From: Candidatus Magnetominusculus xianensis
GTDB taxonomy: Bacteria > Nitrospirota > Thermodesulfovibrionia > Thermodesulfovibrionales > Magnetobacteriaceae
Assembly: GCA_001541255.1 (NCBI GenBank)
Contig: LNQR01000083.1
Span: forward strand, 1-44,053
Length of the DNA stretch: 44,053 nt
Direction of reading: 5' to 3'
The notes under the pieces: generated by a model
What the model was told of the DNA's origin: nothing
The model's input: the letters and a program-made list of their open reading frames with translations, nothing else
The model's database searches: none
Made by a program: the position numbers and the translations under genes
Part shown: positions 9,602-17,186 of the stretch, in pieces
How positions within the stretch are numbered: the stretch's first letter is position 1
How the letters are laid out: each line of letters begins with the position of its first letter

Positions 9602-10571
9602 TGATATGAAATACAGATGGCTACTATTTTTTTATAGTATCTCGGCAAAACCCGTCAGCGGCAGGATTAAGATATGGAGACGATTGTCCGGTGCCGGGGC
9701 GCTCCAATTGAAAGACGCCGTGTATGTGCTTCCATATAACGCGGCACACTTAGAGTTCTTTCAGTGGTTGTCCTCAGAGGTCGTGTCGTTGGGCGGAGAG
9801 GCCTTGTTTGTAAAGGCTGAAAAAATTGAAATGCTTGATGACAATGCCATAATAAAACTATTTAACCAGCACAGGAAAAAGGACTATGCCGCCCTTGAAA
9901 GACATATCGATGAGATTGAGGCTAGATTAATGCCGTCACTCAAAGACGCAACGGCAAAAAAACTCACTGATAAGCTGCATAAGCGCTTAAAGGAATTTAA
10001 TGAGATAAGCAAGATAGATTTTTTCTCTGCTGATGGACAAACCCTCTCACTCAGGCTTGAAGCACTGGGGGACAGGTTAAAAGGCATAATGCGCTTAAGC
10101 GGCAAATCTCACGACATGCCTGAAATAGAGTTAAGGAAAATTGAGGACTACCAGGGCAAGACATGGGCTACGAGAGAGCGTCCATTTGTGGACAGGATGT
10201 CCAGCGCATGGCTGATAAAGCGGTTTATCGACAAGAGCGCTGTCTTTAAGATAACTGCTGAAGGCGATACAGGCAATTGCGGCGCTGATACGGTGTTTTT
10301 TGACATTATGGGCGGAGAGTTCATGCACTCAGGGACAATGTGTACGTTTGAGGTCATGCTGAAGGCATTTTCCATTAAGGACAGGGCATTAAAAAAGATT
10401 GCCGAGATAGTACACGAGATAGATATCAGGGACAATCAATATGAGAACACTGAATCGTTTGGAATAGAGGAGATATTAACAGGTATTCAAAAAACGGCAG
10501 GCTCTGACATAGATGCACTCGAGCGGGGGGCGGAGATTTTTGAACTCCTCTATTTATCAAAAACAAATTAA
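9594..10571 (+). CDS. chrB: ChrB-type chromate resistance/regulatory protein
   Basis: This soluble protein of about 325 aa combines the ChrB N-terminal domain (WLLFFYSISAKPVSGR, with basic and aromatic residues) and the C-terminal domain with the hallmark RPFVDRMSSAWLIKRFID, a CTFEVML segment and IVHEIDIRD. The family is associated with chromate sensing and resistance. I chose the ATG at 9594 because the promoter predicts transcription starting there; 9606 (MKYRWLL) is an alternative and a GTG at 9576 lies upstream of the transcript. No chrA efflux gene is adjacent. Next comes a DUF2148 gene 57 bp downstream and then an MFS transporter. Chromate relevance in this organism is inferred from the family only. 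Confidence 0.85.
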   Translation: MLHDMKYRWLLFFYSISAKPVSGRIKIWRRLSGAGALQLKDAVYVLPYNAAHLEFFQWLSSEVVSLGGEALFVKAEKIEMLDDNAIIKLFNQHRKKDYAALERHIDEIEARLMPSLKDATAKKLTDKLHKRLKEFNEISKIDFFSADGQTLSLRLEALGDRLKGIMRLSGKSHDMPEIELRKIEDYQGKTWATRERPFVDRMSSAWLIKRFIDKSAVFKITAEGDTGNCGADTVFFDIMGGEFMHSGTMCTFEVMLKAFSIKDRALKKIAEIVHEIDIRDNQYENTESFGIEEILTGIQKTAGSDIDALERGAEIFELLYLSKTN

Positions 10572-10581
10572 GGTTATTCAC

Positions 10582-10601
10582 ACGGGCAAGCGCTTGTCCG
10601 T
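10582..10601. repeat. 20-bp near-perfect palindrome after chrB
   Basis: ACGGGCAAGC is followed directly by GCTTGTCCGT, a palindrome with one G-T mismatch and no loop. It lies between chrB and the DUF2148 gene. No T-run follows, so an operator or processing signal fits better than a terminator, but the role is unknown. Confidence 0.4.
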
Positions 10602-10628
10602 ACAAAATATAATAAAGGAGACAGGGAG

Positions 10629-11183
10629 ATGAAGGAAATATCAGAAATGACAGCAGGACTAATGGCGGCGGCGGCAAGGACTGCACCGAAGGCAGGCGGG
10701 AAGGATTTTCTTGAAATAGTGGTGATTACTAAAGACGATGACCTGAAAAAGATAGCTGAGGTGATGAAAGAATATGCCCCAAAAAGCACGAACGAGGCCT
10801 ACTGGTTAAGAGATGCATCTAACATTGAACACTCCGAGGCGCTGGTGCTGATAGGTCTGTCAAAGCCTGTTACGGCTGGGTATGACTGCGGTGGCTGCGG
10901 CTACGCCAAGTGTGCAGATTTCACAAAGGCCAGAGAGCTAAAGGCCAAGGACATGGGCTATACCGGGCCGCACTGCATAATGAGGATGATGGATATAGGT
11001 GTGGCGCTGTCATCGGCGGCAAAGACCGCGAGCCTCTTAAATGTGGACAACCGTGTGCAGCAAAGGGTAGGGGCGGCGGCAAAGGCCCTGGGGTTGATAC
11101 AGGCAGAGGTAGCAATGGGAATCCCGATAAGCATCACGGGCAAAAGCATATACTTTGACAGACAAACTCCTATAAAACATTAA
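10629..11183 (+). CDS. DUF2148 ferredoxin-like domain protein
   Basis: This small cytoplasmic protein (184 aa) has the DUF2148 signature YDCGGCGYAKC near residues 87-97, a Cys-rich motif expected to bind an iron-sulfur cluster, followed by a conserved HC pair near residue 117 and a C-terminal segment ending in SIYFDR. An AAGGAGACAGGGAG ribosome site precedes the ATG. Its substrate and partners are unknown. The family is common in anaerobes and usually called a ferredoxin-domain protein. It may be co-transcribed with chrB (57-bp gap), which would suggest a redox or metal-stress role, but that is inference. Confidence 0.85.
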   Translation: MKEISEMTAGLMAAAARTAPKAGGKDFLEIVVITKDDDLKKIAEVMKEYAPKSTNEAYWLRDASNIEHSEALVLIGLSKPVTAGYDCGGCGYAKCADFTKARELKAKDMGYTGPHCIMRMMDIGVALSSAAKTASLLNVDNRVQQRVGAAAKALGLIQAEVAMGIPISITGKSIYFDRQTPIKH

Positions 11184-11193
11184 ATATAATAAC

Positions 11194-11314
11194 GGTCTCA
11201 TAATAATTAGATTCAAAGGGGCGAAGCCCCGTAGATGGGGTGCAGGGGACAAGTTCCCTGCCGGGAGTTTGAGGGCAGAGCCCTCATTCATCAAGTTGGT
11301 TCTATTATGAGACC
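11194..11314. mobile_element. 121-bp MITE-like palindromic element
   Basis: The element is bounded by a perfect 12-bp inverted repeat (GGTCTCATAATA at 11194-11205, TATTATGAGACC at 11303-11314). It encloses nested hairpins: GGGGCGAAGCCCC, a GCAGGGGAC...GTTCCCTGC stem and GAGGGCAGAGCCCTC. TAATAA lies just outside both ends and may be a target-site duplication. It encodes nothing. The structure fits a miniature inverted-repeat transposable element or composite REP element. It separates the DUF2148 gene from the MFS gene and, if transcribed, would fold strongly. Confidence 0.7.
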
Positions 11315-11340
11315 CTTAATAATCAAGAGGGGAAACGACT

Positions 11341-12552
11341 ATGGGTACGGCGCCTGGAGTTACAGCTCCGCTTTATTTCGTAGGGTTTTTTGCAAGGTTT
11401 TCCTATGCGCTTGCCAGAAGCCCTGTACTATCTCTGTTTGCCATGTATTTGGGGGCCGGGCCGGAGGCCATTGGTTTAGCTGTGGGGATATCAACAGTGA
11501 CGGGGATTTTCTTTAAGCTGCCCTCAGGGGCACTGTCAGATATAATAGGCCGACGCCGCACGATGTTAATAGGGCTTTGCGTGTTTGCCATTATGCCCTT
11601 TACGTATATGCTTGTACATGATTACAGGATGCTGGTGATAGTGAGATTCCTGCACGGGTTTGCAACGGCTGTTTATGGGCCGGTGGCAATGGCAGTTGTT
11701 GCAGAAATTGCTGGTGAGAAGCGAGGTGAGGCGTTGTCGTGGTTTTCCTCTGTGACGATTATAGGGAATCTGGTTGGCGCGCCTGTTGGCGGGTACTTAT
11801 TGCACCATGGAGTAGCGTCGAAGGACCCTATCCTTGCCGACTTTCAAATAGTCTATATCATAAGCGGAGTACTTGGGGTAATATCGCTGCTTATAGGTAT
11901 TAAGTATCTTAAAGGTAAAGAAACAGTAGAAAAAGGCAAGACACTGAAAGAATCATTCAAGAGATTCGCCTCGGGGATAAAGGAAGTTGTCAGCGACAAA
12001 AGGGTTCTGATTACGTCAAACATGGAAGGCGTACAGAACATGTGCGTGGGGGCGTTGGAGGCGTTTCTGCCGGTGTACTGCGTGAAGGTGGCCGGGCTGA
12101 ATGAATTTCAGGCGGGGCTTTTATGGGGTGTGCAGGTGGTCTCGACGATTGTGTCGAAGCCGGTAATGGGCAGGAATTCTGATAAGTATGGCAGGGTTCC
12201 TATAATTGCAGTGGGGTTGGCAATGTGTGCCCTGTCATTCGGGGCGATACCGCTTTTGACGAGTTTTTATCTGCTGATGGTCGTGGCGGTGGTGTTTGGT
12301 CTGGGTGAGGCCTTTGTTACATCGTCGTCGGCTGCCCTTGTGGCGGACATATGCAAGGAAAAACACTACGGCACGGCAATGGGGACATTTGGTACGATAT
12401 ATGATATTGGGCACGCCTCAGGGCCGATTGTTACGGGATTGTTACTGGCGAAATTTAACAATAACTATCAGTATTCGTTTTGGATAGTGTCGGCGTTAGT
12501 GCTGCTGATTATCCCGGTATTTGTTATGACAGTAAGGGTGAAAAAGACTTAG
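11341..12552 (+). CDS. Major facilitator superfamily transporter
   Basis: This 403-residue inner-membrane protein has about 12 hydrophobic segments. The loop after the second helix has the MFS motif A form (GALSDIIGRRRTML, about residues 61-74), repeated in degenerate form in the second half (KPVMGRNSDKYGRVP). The charged central loop (KGKETVEKGKTLKESFKRF) divides two six-helix bundles. It resembles drug or metabolite efflux permeases; the substrate cannot be read from sequence. A GAGGGGAAA site precedes the ATG. It overlaps the convergent CDF-like gene by 4 nt. Its place downstream of chrB suggests, without proof, efflux linked to metal or oxyanion stress. Confidence 0.88.
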   Translation: MGTAPGVTAPLYFVGFFARFSYALARSPVLSLFAMYLGAGPEAIGLAVGISTVTGIFFKLPSGALSDIIGRRRTMLIGLCVFAIMPFTYMLVHDYRMLVIVRFLHGFATAVYGPVAMAVVAEIAGEKRGEALSWFSSVTIIGNLVGAPVGGYLLHHGVASKDPILADFQIVYIISGVLGVISLLIGIKYLKGKETVEKGKTLKESFKRFASGIKEVVSDKRVLITSNMEGVQNMCVGALEAFLPVYCVKVAGLNEFQAGLLWGVQVVSTIVSKPVMGRNSDKYGRVPIIAVGLAMCALSFGAIPLLTSFYLLMVVAVVFGLGEAFVTSSSAALVADICKEKHYGTAMGTFGTIYDIGHASGPIVTGLLLAKFNNNYQYSFWIVSALVLLIIPVFVMTVRVKKT

Positions 12553-13214
12553 TCATTTTGGGCAGGGGGGGCACAGGTGTGACCGCAGCAGCATGACTTG
12601 CCGCGTGCCTTCTCAAAGGCCTCACGCCCCTCTTTATATGACAGTGCCGCGATAATCAAGGCACCAGCGGAGTCAAACCAGCCGACTCCGGTAAGTTCAT
12701 ACCCTATGCTGCCCACAAGCAGCACGACTGATAGGTATATGCAGGTACGAGTGCAGGCGGCGTCTGAGAGTATTGCCTGAGAGTTCAACTGGGTCCCCAC
12801 TTTCACCTTATAGTGAACAAGAAGCCACATTACCATTATAGAGATACACGATACTACGATTCCCCAGAAGGCGGTCTTCGGGTGTTTTCCCTGAATAATA
12901 TTATAGGCAGTCGAGGCGATAAGACCGGCTGCGAGGATATAAAAAGCGCCGCCTGTGATTTTAAGTGTCTGACGTTCAAACACATCTGTATCGCCTGCCA
13001 GGTTTTGACGAATCCTCACGGCCATATGCCAGACACCGACGCCCGAGATTGCCTCAACAAAAGAATCAACACCAAATCCAAACAGAGAAAGCGCATCATC
13101 CTCAAAGCCTAAATACACAGAGACAAGCCCTTCAAGGATATTATAAAAGACGGTAAAGACTGCTAGTATAATCGCCCATCTGTAGAGCTTACCGGCAGAT
13201 AAGGTATCCTCCAT
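12549..13214 (-). CDS. Short CDF-like cation transporter with Cys-rich tail
   Basis: This 221-aa inner-membrane protein has five or six hydrophobic segments and resembles the membrane half of cation diffusion facilitators, without the cytoplasmic C-terminal domain. Acidic residues sit where CDF metal sites are expected: VDSFVE in the second helix region (about residues 45-50) and LSDAACT in the fifth (about 148). The C-terminus ends in KSCCCGHTCAPP, a probable soft-metal binding tail. The ATG at 13214 is preferred over a GTG three bases upstream. A TATAAT box at 13227-13232 on this strand predicts a leader of only about six bases. It converges on the MFS gene. Confidence 0.8.
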   Translation of the reverse strand: MEDTLSAGKLYRWAIILAVFTVFYNILEGLVSVYLGFEDDALSLFGFGVDSFVEAISGVGVWHMAVRIRQNLAGDTDVFERQTLKITGGAFYILAAGLIASTAYNIIQGKHPKTAFWGIVVSCISIMVMWLLVHYKVKVGTQLNSQAILSDAACTRTCIYLSVVLLVGSIGYELTGVGWFDSAGALIIAALSYKEGREAFEKARGKSCCCGHTCAPPAQND

Positions 13215-13217
13215 CAC

Positions 13218-13528
13218 GATACATTTATTATAGCAAAATATATGGAGATTAATATATGTGAATAATAGCCGTATCGAGACTACTTAAAAGCCGTTCAGAG
13301 CTTATTCCGGTGTTTATCAACCAGAGAGACTAGACCGAGGAGGCAGCCCTGGGGACAGGCGATAAGTTTATGAGCATAGCACAGAGTGCAAGAAATCAAT
13401 CGTAGTCCGCTACATGGCGGTTGCTTGTGAAGATAATTATTACCAAAAAAAGAATTAAATATATTATTGCCTCAACTAAAGAATTAGCAGACGGTTTGAG
13501 AAATTATTTAAGCATTTCTACCTTAGTT
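13218..13528. other. Unexplained 311-bp intergenic region
   Basis: No long open frame or RNA family that I recognise lies here. Next to the CDF-like gene is a -10 box on the minus strand (13227-13232). The GC-richer middle part (about 13290-13430) contains a small CCGC...GCGG stem near 13409-13422 and could be a decayed gene or a structured RNA. The right third is AT-rich. Confidence 0.4.
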
Positions 13529-14107
13529 TTAAATCCCAAAGAGCGGCTTTGCAAGTATCTCCTGTACCTTCAAATCGAAAAACCGTTTTGATGCCGCAGA
13601 GCGTAGTATCAGTACAGTGTCAGCCCCCCTGCCCGTACCGGCAACAGTGATTATGTCCACACCCTCGGGGACTAATCCCGCATCTACCGCCATCATAGCT
13701 ATCTCGCAGCATACCTTTGTACCCTCGCCAAAACGCCTCAGCGTCTGCGCCACTATCAGAGTTGGGTAAAGGCCGCTGAATTGTTTTGCAAACGCGCTCT
13801 CTATCGAATGCGTTACCATTGTGCCCGTATATAAAACCGCACCGTTTGCCCTGATTTTCTTTACCAGCTCAGGGTCAAGCTCTATTGTGTTTGGCTCCTT
13901 AAAGCCATGCGAATGACTGACTGCAACTAAATTTGCGCTCGTGTCCTTAAATGCCTCTGAGAACAACGCTCCCGTATCGCCTCCGGTTGTGGCCACTACG
14001 ATGTGTTTGTATCCATATGCCATCACGGCAGCCGCGACTATAGACAGGCATTCGCCGGTGTTGGCCTTGCCGGGTTTCTCAAAGTAATATGTCTTTTTCT
14101 CAATCAT
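13529..14107 (-). CDS. Pyruvate kinase C-terminal (alpha/beta) domain-like protein
   Basis: This 192-aa soluble protein resembles the free-standing version of the pyruvate kinase alpha/beta domain, with the pattern HIVVATTGGDTGALFSEAF near the N-terminus and ITVAGTGRGADTVLIL near residue 165. There is no catalytic barrel, so it is not a pyruvate kinase. Such stand-alone domains are widespread and uncharacterised; nucleotide or metabolite binding is inferred from the fold. The ATG at 14107 is favoured by an upstream GGAGGGGC. It overlaps the end of pth by 8 nt, indicating translational coupling in the tRNA-Gln-prs-rplY-pth cluster. Confidence 0.82.
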   Translation of the reverse strand: MIEKKTYYFEKPGKANTGECLSIVAAAVMAYGYKHIVVATTGGDTGALFSEAFKDTSANLVAVSHSHGFKEPNTIELDPELVKKIRANGAVLYTGTMVTHSIESAFAKQFSGLYPTLIVAQTLRRFGEGTKVCCEIAMMAVDAGLVPEGVDIITVAGTGRGADTVLILRSAASKRFFDLKVQEILAKPLFGI

Positions 14108-14702
14108 TGCCCCTCCGCCCACTCTGTGTTTCGTCCGGGGTGTCCAGACGCTTGTTGAATTTATTCATAGCCACCGCAATGCCCTCAGAAATAACGCAGG
14201 CAGCCGCACTTGCCGCCAGTGAGACCACTTCCTTTATAAGCGCGGCCTCGCCGGGGGGAAATCTCATCAGCACATAGTCTTCTACCGGAATTAAGGCATC
14301 CTTACCAACACCGATTTTAATCCTTAGAAAGTCCCTCGTCCCGGATGTCTCGATTATTGAAAGAATACCTTTGTGACCGCCTGCCCCGCCTCCGGCTTTG
14401 ATCTTTAGTTTTCCAGGGGCCATGTCGATGTCGTCATGTATTACTATCGAGTGTGCGCTGTTCATTCTGAGCTGCGACCAGACAACTGAGCCGCTCCTAT
14501 TCATATACGTGAGGGGTTTTATTAGGGTTACGCCTGCTCCTTCGATTACGCCTTCGCCTGTTTCCACACTGCCGCGTACCTTCAGGTCTACACCATAGAC
14601 GCGGGCAATCTCATCTATGACTGCAAAGCCCGCGTTATGCCGCGTGTTCTTGTATTTGGCGCTGGGATTCCCCAGCCCGATTATATACCAACCGCTACTT
14701 AT
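14100..14702 (-). CDS. pth: Peptidyl-tRNA hydrolase with no ATG/GTG/TTG start
   Basis: Pth releases peptides from prematurely dropped peptidyl-tRNA. The N-terminal core is present (YIIGLGNPSAKYKNTRHNAGF), including the Asn and His of the active site, followed by KPLTYMNRSG, HDDIDMAPGKLK and GGAGGHKGI. In-frame from the preceding stop, no ATG, GTG or TTG occurs before a GTG at 14567, which lies after the conserved N-terminus and cannot be the true start. The most plausible initiator is an ATA at 14702, giving 200 aa (E. coli Pth is 194), with AGGA nine bases upstream and an 8-nt overlap with the rplY stop. Alternatives are a sequencing indel, an ATA or ATC further in, or frameshifting from rplY. 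Confidence 0.9.
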   Translation of the reverse strand: MSSGWYIIGLGNPSAKYKNTRHNAGFAVIDEIARVYGVDLKVRGSVETGEGVIEGAGVTLIKPLTYMNRSGSVVWSQLRMNSAHSIVIHDDIDMAPGKLKIKAGGGAGGHKGILSIIETSGTRDFLRIKIGVGKDALIPVEDYVLMRFPPGEAALIKEVVSLAASAAACVISEGIAVAMNKFNKRLDTPDETQSGRRGND

Positions 14703-15345
14703 CTTTGTCTTCCTGCTTGCCTTTCTTCATAACCTCCGGCTCCTTAACGGCTGCCGCACCCTCCTCTGCTGAGTGTTCAGATACACCGCTTGCAGAGACG
14801 ATAATCGACGCAACTACCTCTTCAGGTTCGGAGAGTATCTTTATCCCTTCGCCCACTTTTATGTCTCTGACATGATAGGAATGCCCTATTTCAAGCGCCC
14901 TGACATCAAGCTCAATGTGGGCAGGGATGTCATCAGGCAGGGACTCAATCTCTATCTCCCTAAGACCGGCCTGTAATATACCACCGTCGCGCTTAACGCC
15001 AATCGGAACGCCTGTAAGTACCACGGAAACGCTTACCTTGATTGCCTCCTTAAGCGATACCTCGTAGAAGTCTGCGTGCAGGAGTTCACCCTTAATCGGA
15101 TCAGTCTGATAGTCCCTCATAATGGCAAGCTTGGCCGAACCATCGGCAAACGCCAGATTAACAAGGACTTGCTCTCCGGCCAGCGAATTAATAAAATTAA
15201 CCAGCTCCTTGCGCGGCAGGGTAATAGGCTCTGCCACACCCTTACGATATATGACCGATGGGATGAGGTCCGCCCTCCTGAGGGTCCTCGCAGCGCCCTT
15301 TCCCCTTGTGTCTCTTACCTTTGCTGTTAATGTTGCTTTTTCCAT
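14695..15345 (-). CDS. rplY: 50S ribosomal protein L25/general stress protein Ctc
   Basis: This two-domain L25 (216 aa) of the Ctc type binds 5S rRNA in the large subunit. The N-terminal L25 domain begins TLTAKVRDTRGKGAARTLRR and contains the IPSVIYRKG turn. The C-terminal beta domain (about 90-185) has the usual L25-C features, then an acidic/basic tail rich in Glu and Lys. GGAGGAAAC precedes the ATG. It lies between prs (21 bp upstream) and pth (overlapping), a common bacterial order. Confidence 0.94.
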   Translation of the reverse strand: MEKATLTAKVRDTRGKGAARTLRRADLIPSVIYRKGVAEPITLPRKELVNFINSLAGEQVLVNLAFADGSAKLAIMRDYQTDPIKGELLHADFYEVSLKEAIKVSVSVVLTGVPIGVKRDGGILQAGLREIEIESLPDDIPAHIELDVRALEIGHSYHVRDIKVGEGIKILSEPEEVVASIIVSASGVSEHSAEEGAAAVKEPEVMKKGKQEDKDK

Positions 15346-15366
15346 TTATGTTTCCTCCAACAGTTA

Positions 15367-16311
15367 TTATTTAAATAGTGAACTGATTGACGACTCATCA
15401 TGTATTCTCTTAATGGCCTCACCAAGCAATGAGGCTACGCTTAAGACTACGAGTTTTTTACAGTTGCTTTTTTTATCATCCAGGGGGATAGTGTTTGTGA
15501 TAATGACCTGTTCGATTACTGAGTCATTGATTCTCTCGATGGCAGGGCCGCTAAGCACGGGGTGCGTACATGCAGCATATACCTTAAGGGCGCCGTTTGC
15601 TTTAAGTATCTGAGCAGCCTGCACTGTGGTGCCTGCCGTATCTATCATGTCGTCAAGGATTAGGACGTCTTTACCGCCTACATCGCCGATGACATTTTCT
15701 GCCTTACACTCGTTTGCCTGCTCTCTGCGTTTATCTATAATAGCCATAGAGCAGTTCAGTCGCCTGGCAACCGACCTGGAGCGCTCCACAGCACCGGCAT
15801 CCGGGGCTACTATCACCAGATTGTCAACAGGATACGACTTCTTTATATATTCTAAAATCAGTACAATGGCATAGAGATGGTCTACTGGGATATTAAAAAA
15901 CCCCTGTATCTGCCCAGCGTGTAAATCAATCGTTAGTACCCTGTGCGTACCGGCAACGGCAATTAAATCTGCCAGCAGTTTTGCGGAAATCGGCACCCTC
16001 GGCTGCACCTTTCTGTCCTGGCGCGCATAGCCGTAGTACGGGATTACAGCGGTTATTCTTCCGGCAGAGGCACGCTTAAGGGCATCCACCAGGAGCAGAT
16101 ACTCCATCACGTTGTCGTTTACAGGGGCGCATGTGGATTGAATGACAAAGATATCTGATCCTCTGACATTGTCATTGACCTGGATAGATATTTCCCCGTC
16201 GCCGAATCTCTTTATAAGGGTGCTGACTAATTTAAGGTCCAGGTACTGCGCTACTGACTCAGCAAGCCCGACGTTTGAGTTTCCCGTAATGAGCTTCATT
16301 TCCTTGAGCAT
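15367..16311 (-). CDS. prs: Ribose-phosphate pyrophosphokinase (PRPP synthetase)
   Basis: The enzyme makes PRPP from ribose 5-phosphate and ATP for nucleotide, histidine and NAD synthesis. The 314-aa protein has the class I hallmarks FGDGEISIQ, the flexible loop YYGYARQDRK, DLHAGQIQGFF and the PRPP-binding DDMIDTAGT near residue 220. I chose the ATG at 16311 because AAGGAGA lies ten bases upstream; a TTG 24 bases further upstream would place that ribosome site inside the gene. It follows tRNA-Gln and precedes rplY and pth, probably one transcript from the promoter at 16472-16501. Confidence 0.95.
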   Translation of the reverse strand: MLKEMKLITGNSNVGLAESVAQYLDLKLVSTLIKRFGDGEISIQVNDNVRGSDIFVIQSTCAPVNDNVMEYLLLVDALKRASAGRITAVIPYYGYARQDRKVQPRVPISAKLLADLIAVAGTHRVLTIDLHAGQIQGFFNIPVDHLYAIVLILEYIKKSYPVDNLVIVAPDAGAVERSRSVARRLNCSMAIIDKRREQANECKAENVIGDVGGKDVLILDDMIDTAGTTVQAAQILKANGALKVYAACTHPVLSGPAIERINDSVIEQVIITNTIPLDDKKSNCKKLVVLSVASLLGEAIKRIHDESSISSLFK

Positions 16312-16369
16312 AGTTAATGTTCTCCTTATAGTCAATGAACCGGCTTAGCGATCCTCTGACGGCTGCCGC

Positions 16370-16444
16370 TGGCTGGGGTGGGAGGATTCGAACCTCCAGA
16401 TGGGAGATCCAAAGTCTCCTGACTTGCCGTTTGTCGACACCCCA
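16370..16444 (-). tRNA. tRNA-Gln (anticodon TTG)
   Basis: A complete cloverleaf of 75 nt can be folded. The acceptor is TGGGGTG/CACCCCA, the D stem GAC/GTC, the anticodon stem GGAGA/TCTCC with loop CTTTGGA (anticodon TTG), and the T arm GGAGG-TTCGAAT-CCTCC. The 3' CCA is encoded. The 5' T of the acceptor and the TTG anticodon fit tRNA-Gln. It lies immediately upstream of prs on the same strand, so tRNA processing would generate the 5' end of the prs message. Confidence 0.96.
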
Positions 16445-16471
16445 TCGCTCAACTGCTAAATTAAAGATAGT

Positions 16472-16501
16472 ATTGTAAAATAAATTTTATAAACTTGTCA
16501 A
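16472..16501 (-). promoter_or_regulatory. Promoter of the tRNA-Gln-prs-rplY-pth cluster
   Basis: On the minus strand TTGACA (16496-16501) and TACAAT (16472-16477) are spaced by 18 bp. Transcription would begin about 20 bases before the tRNA 5' end. It is back to back with the rplM promoter, the two -35 boxes being only 7 bp apart. Confidence 0.72.
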
Positions 16502-16508
16502 AAGGATA

Positions 16509-16538
16509 TTGACAATACCGGCGTAATTATTTTACTTT
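16509..16538 (+). promoter_or_regulatory. Promoter of rplM-rpsI
   Basis: TTGACA (16509-16514) is followed after 18 bp by TACTTT (16533-16538), or after 17 bp by TTACTT. The -35 is consensus and the -10 weak. It drives the ribosomal protein pair with a leader of about 110 nt. Confidence 0.5.
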
Positions 16539-16637
16539 ATCAGACATTGTGTTATGCGGTGGGCAAAACGGTGAATATACACAAGCCGGTAAAGCTACAG
16601 TAACCGCTCTGGCAAGTGCAACTTAAGGAAGGAGAAA

Positions 16638-16658
16638 ATGAAGAGGGTGAAGGGCTGA
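16638..16658 (+). CDS. Six-codon leader ORF overlapping the rplM start
   Basis: An ideal AAGGAGAA site precedes ATG AAG AGG GTG AAG GGC TGA. Its stop overlaps the rplM ATG as TGATG. rplM itself has only a weak site inside this minigene, so ribosomes may reach rplM by termination-reinitiation. Alternatively the strong site may serve rplM from a distance. Expression of the peptide MKRVKG is not shown by sequence alone. Confidence 0.4.
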
Positions 16659-17089
16659 TGAAGACAAAGTTTATGAAGAAAGACGAACACGAGAGGAAAT
16701 GGTACGTAGTAGACGCACAGAGCAAGGTGCTTGGGCGGCTGGCAACGAGAATAGCCATATATCTCAGGGGTAAAAACAAGGCGATATTCACGCCTAATGT
16801 AGACACGGGCGATTTTATTATCGTTGTCAACGCTGAAAAGATAAAACTGACGGGTAATAAACTCAACGACAAGGTCTATTACCACCATTCCGGCTACATT
16901 GGCAACATTAAATCAGAAACCGCAAAAGACAGGCTGCAAAGACAACCAGACAAGCTGGTCAGAGCTGCCGTCTGGGGAATGCTCCCGAAGAACAGGCTTG
17001 GCAGGGCTATGATAAAGAAACTCAAGATATACAAAGGCGCCAAGCACCCACACGCGGCTCAAAAGCCGGAAGCCCTAGATATAAAATAG
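16658..17089 (+). CDS. rplM: 50S ribosomal protein L13
   Basis: L13 (143 aa) is an early-assembling large-subunit protein. Recognisable segments are [21 protein letters not shown], the [19 protein letters not shown] strand, YHHSGYIG and [10 protein letters not shown]. The ATG at 16658 gives a normal N-terminus; a GTG at 16616 would add a non-homologous extension. It is followed after a 97-bp gap by rpsI. That gap carries several imperfect ATAAAATAGAG repeats and no terminator, so co-transcription of the usual rplM-rpsI pair is expected. Confidence 0.96.
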   Translation: MKTKFMKKDEHERKWYVVDAQSKVLGRLATRIAIYLRGKNKAIFTPNVDTGDFIIVVNAEKIKLTGNKLNDKVYYHHSGYIGNIKSETAKDRLQRQPDKLVRAAVWGMLPKNRLGRAMIKKLKIYKGAKHPHAAQKPEALDIK

Positions 17090-17186
17090 AGATATAAAAT
17101 AGAGACATAAAATAGAGTGATAACATAGAGGCATAAAGCAGCACAGTATCATGTAATATAACATGACATAACGTGAGGAGATTTAA

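Noticed and set aside
10582..10601. Terminator after chrB
   Set aside because: The palindrome has no loop and no T-run follows, so an operator or processing site is more likely; it is listed only as a repeat.
14100..14567. Pth translated from the GTG at 14567 as a truncated protein
   Set aside because: This would remove the first beta strand and the active-site Asn and His, which are encoded intact upstream in the same frame.
16616..16657. GTG start for rplM with a 14-residue extension
   Set aside because: The extension has no L13 homology and contains the ribosome binding site of the leader ORF.
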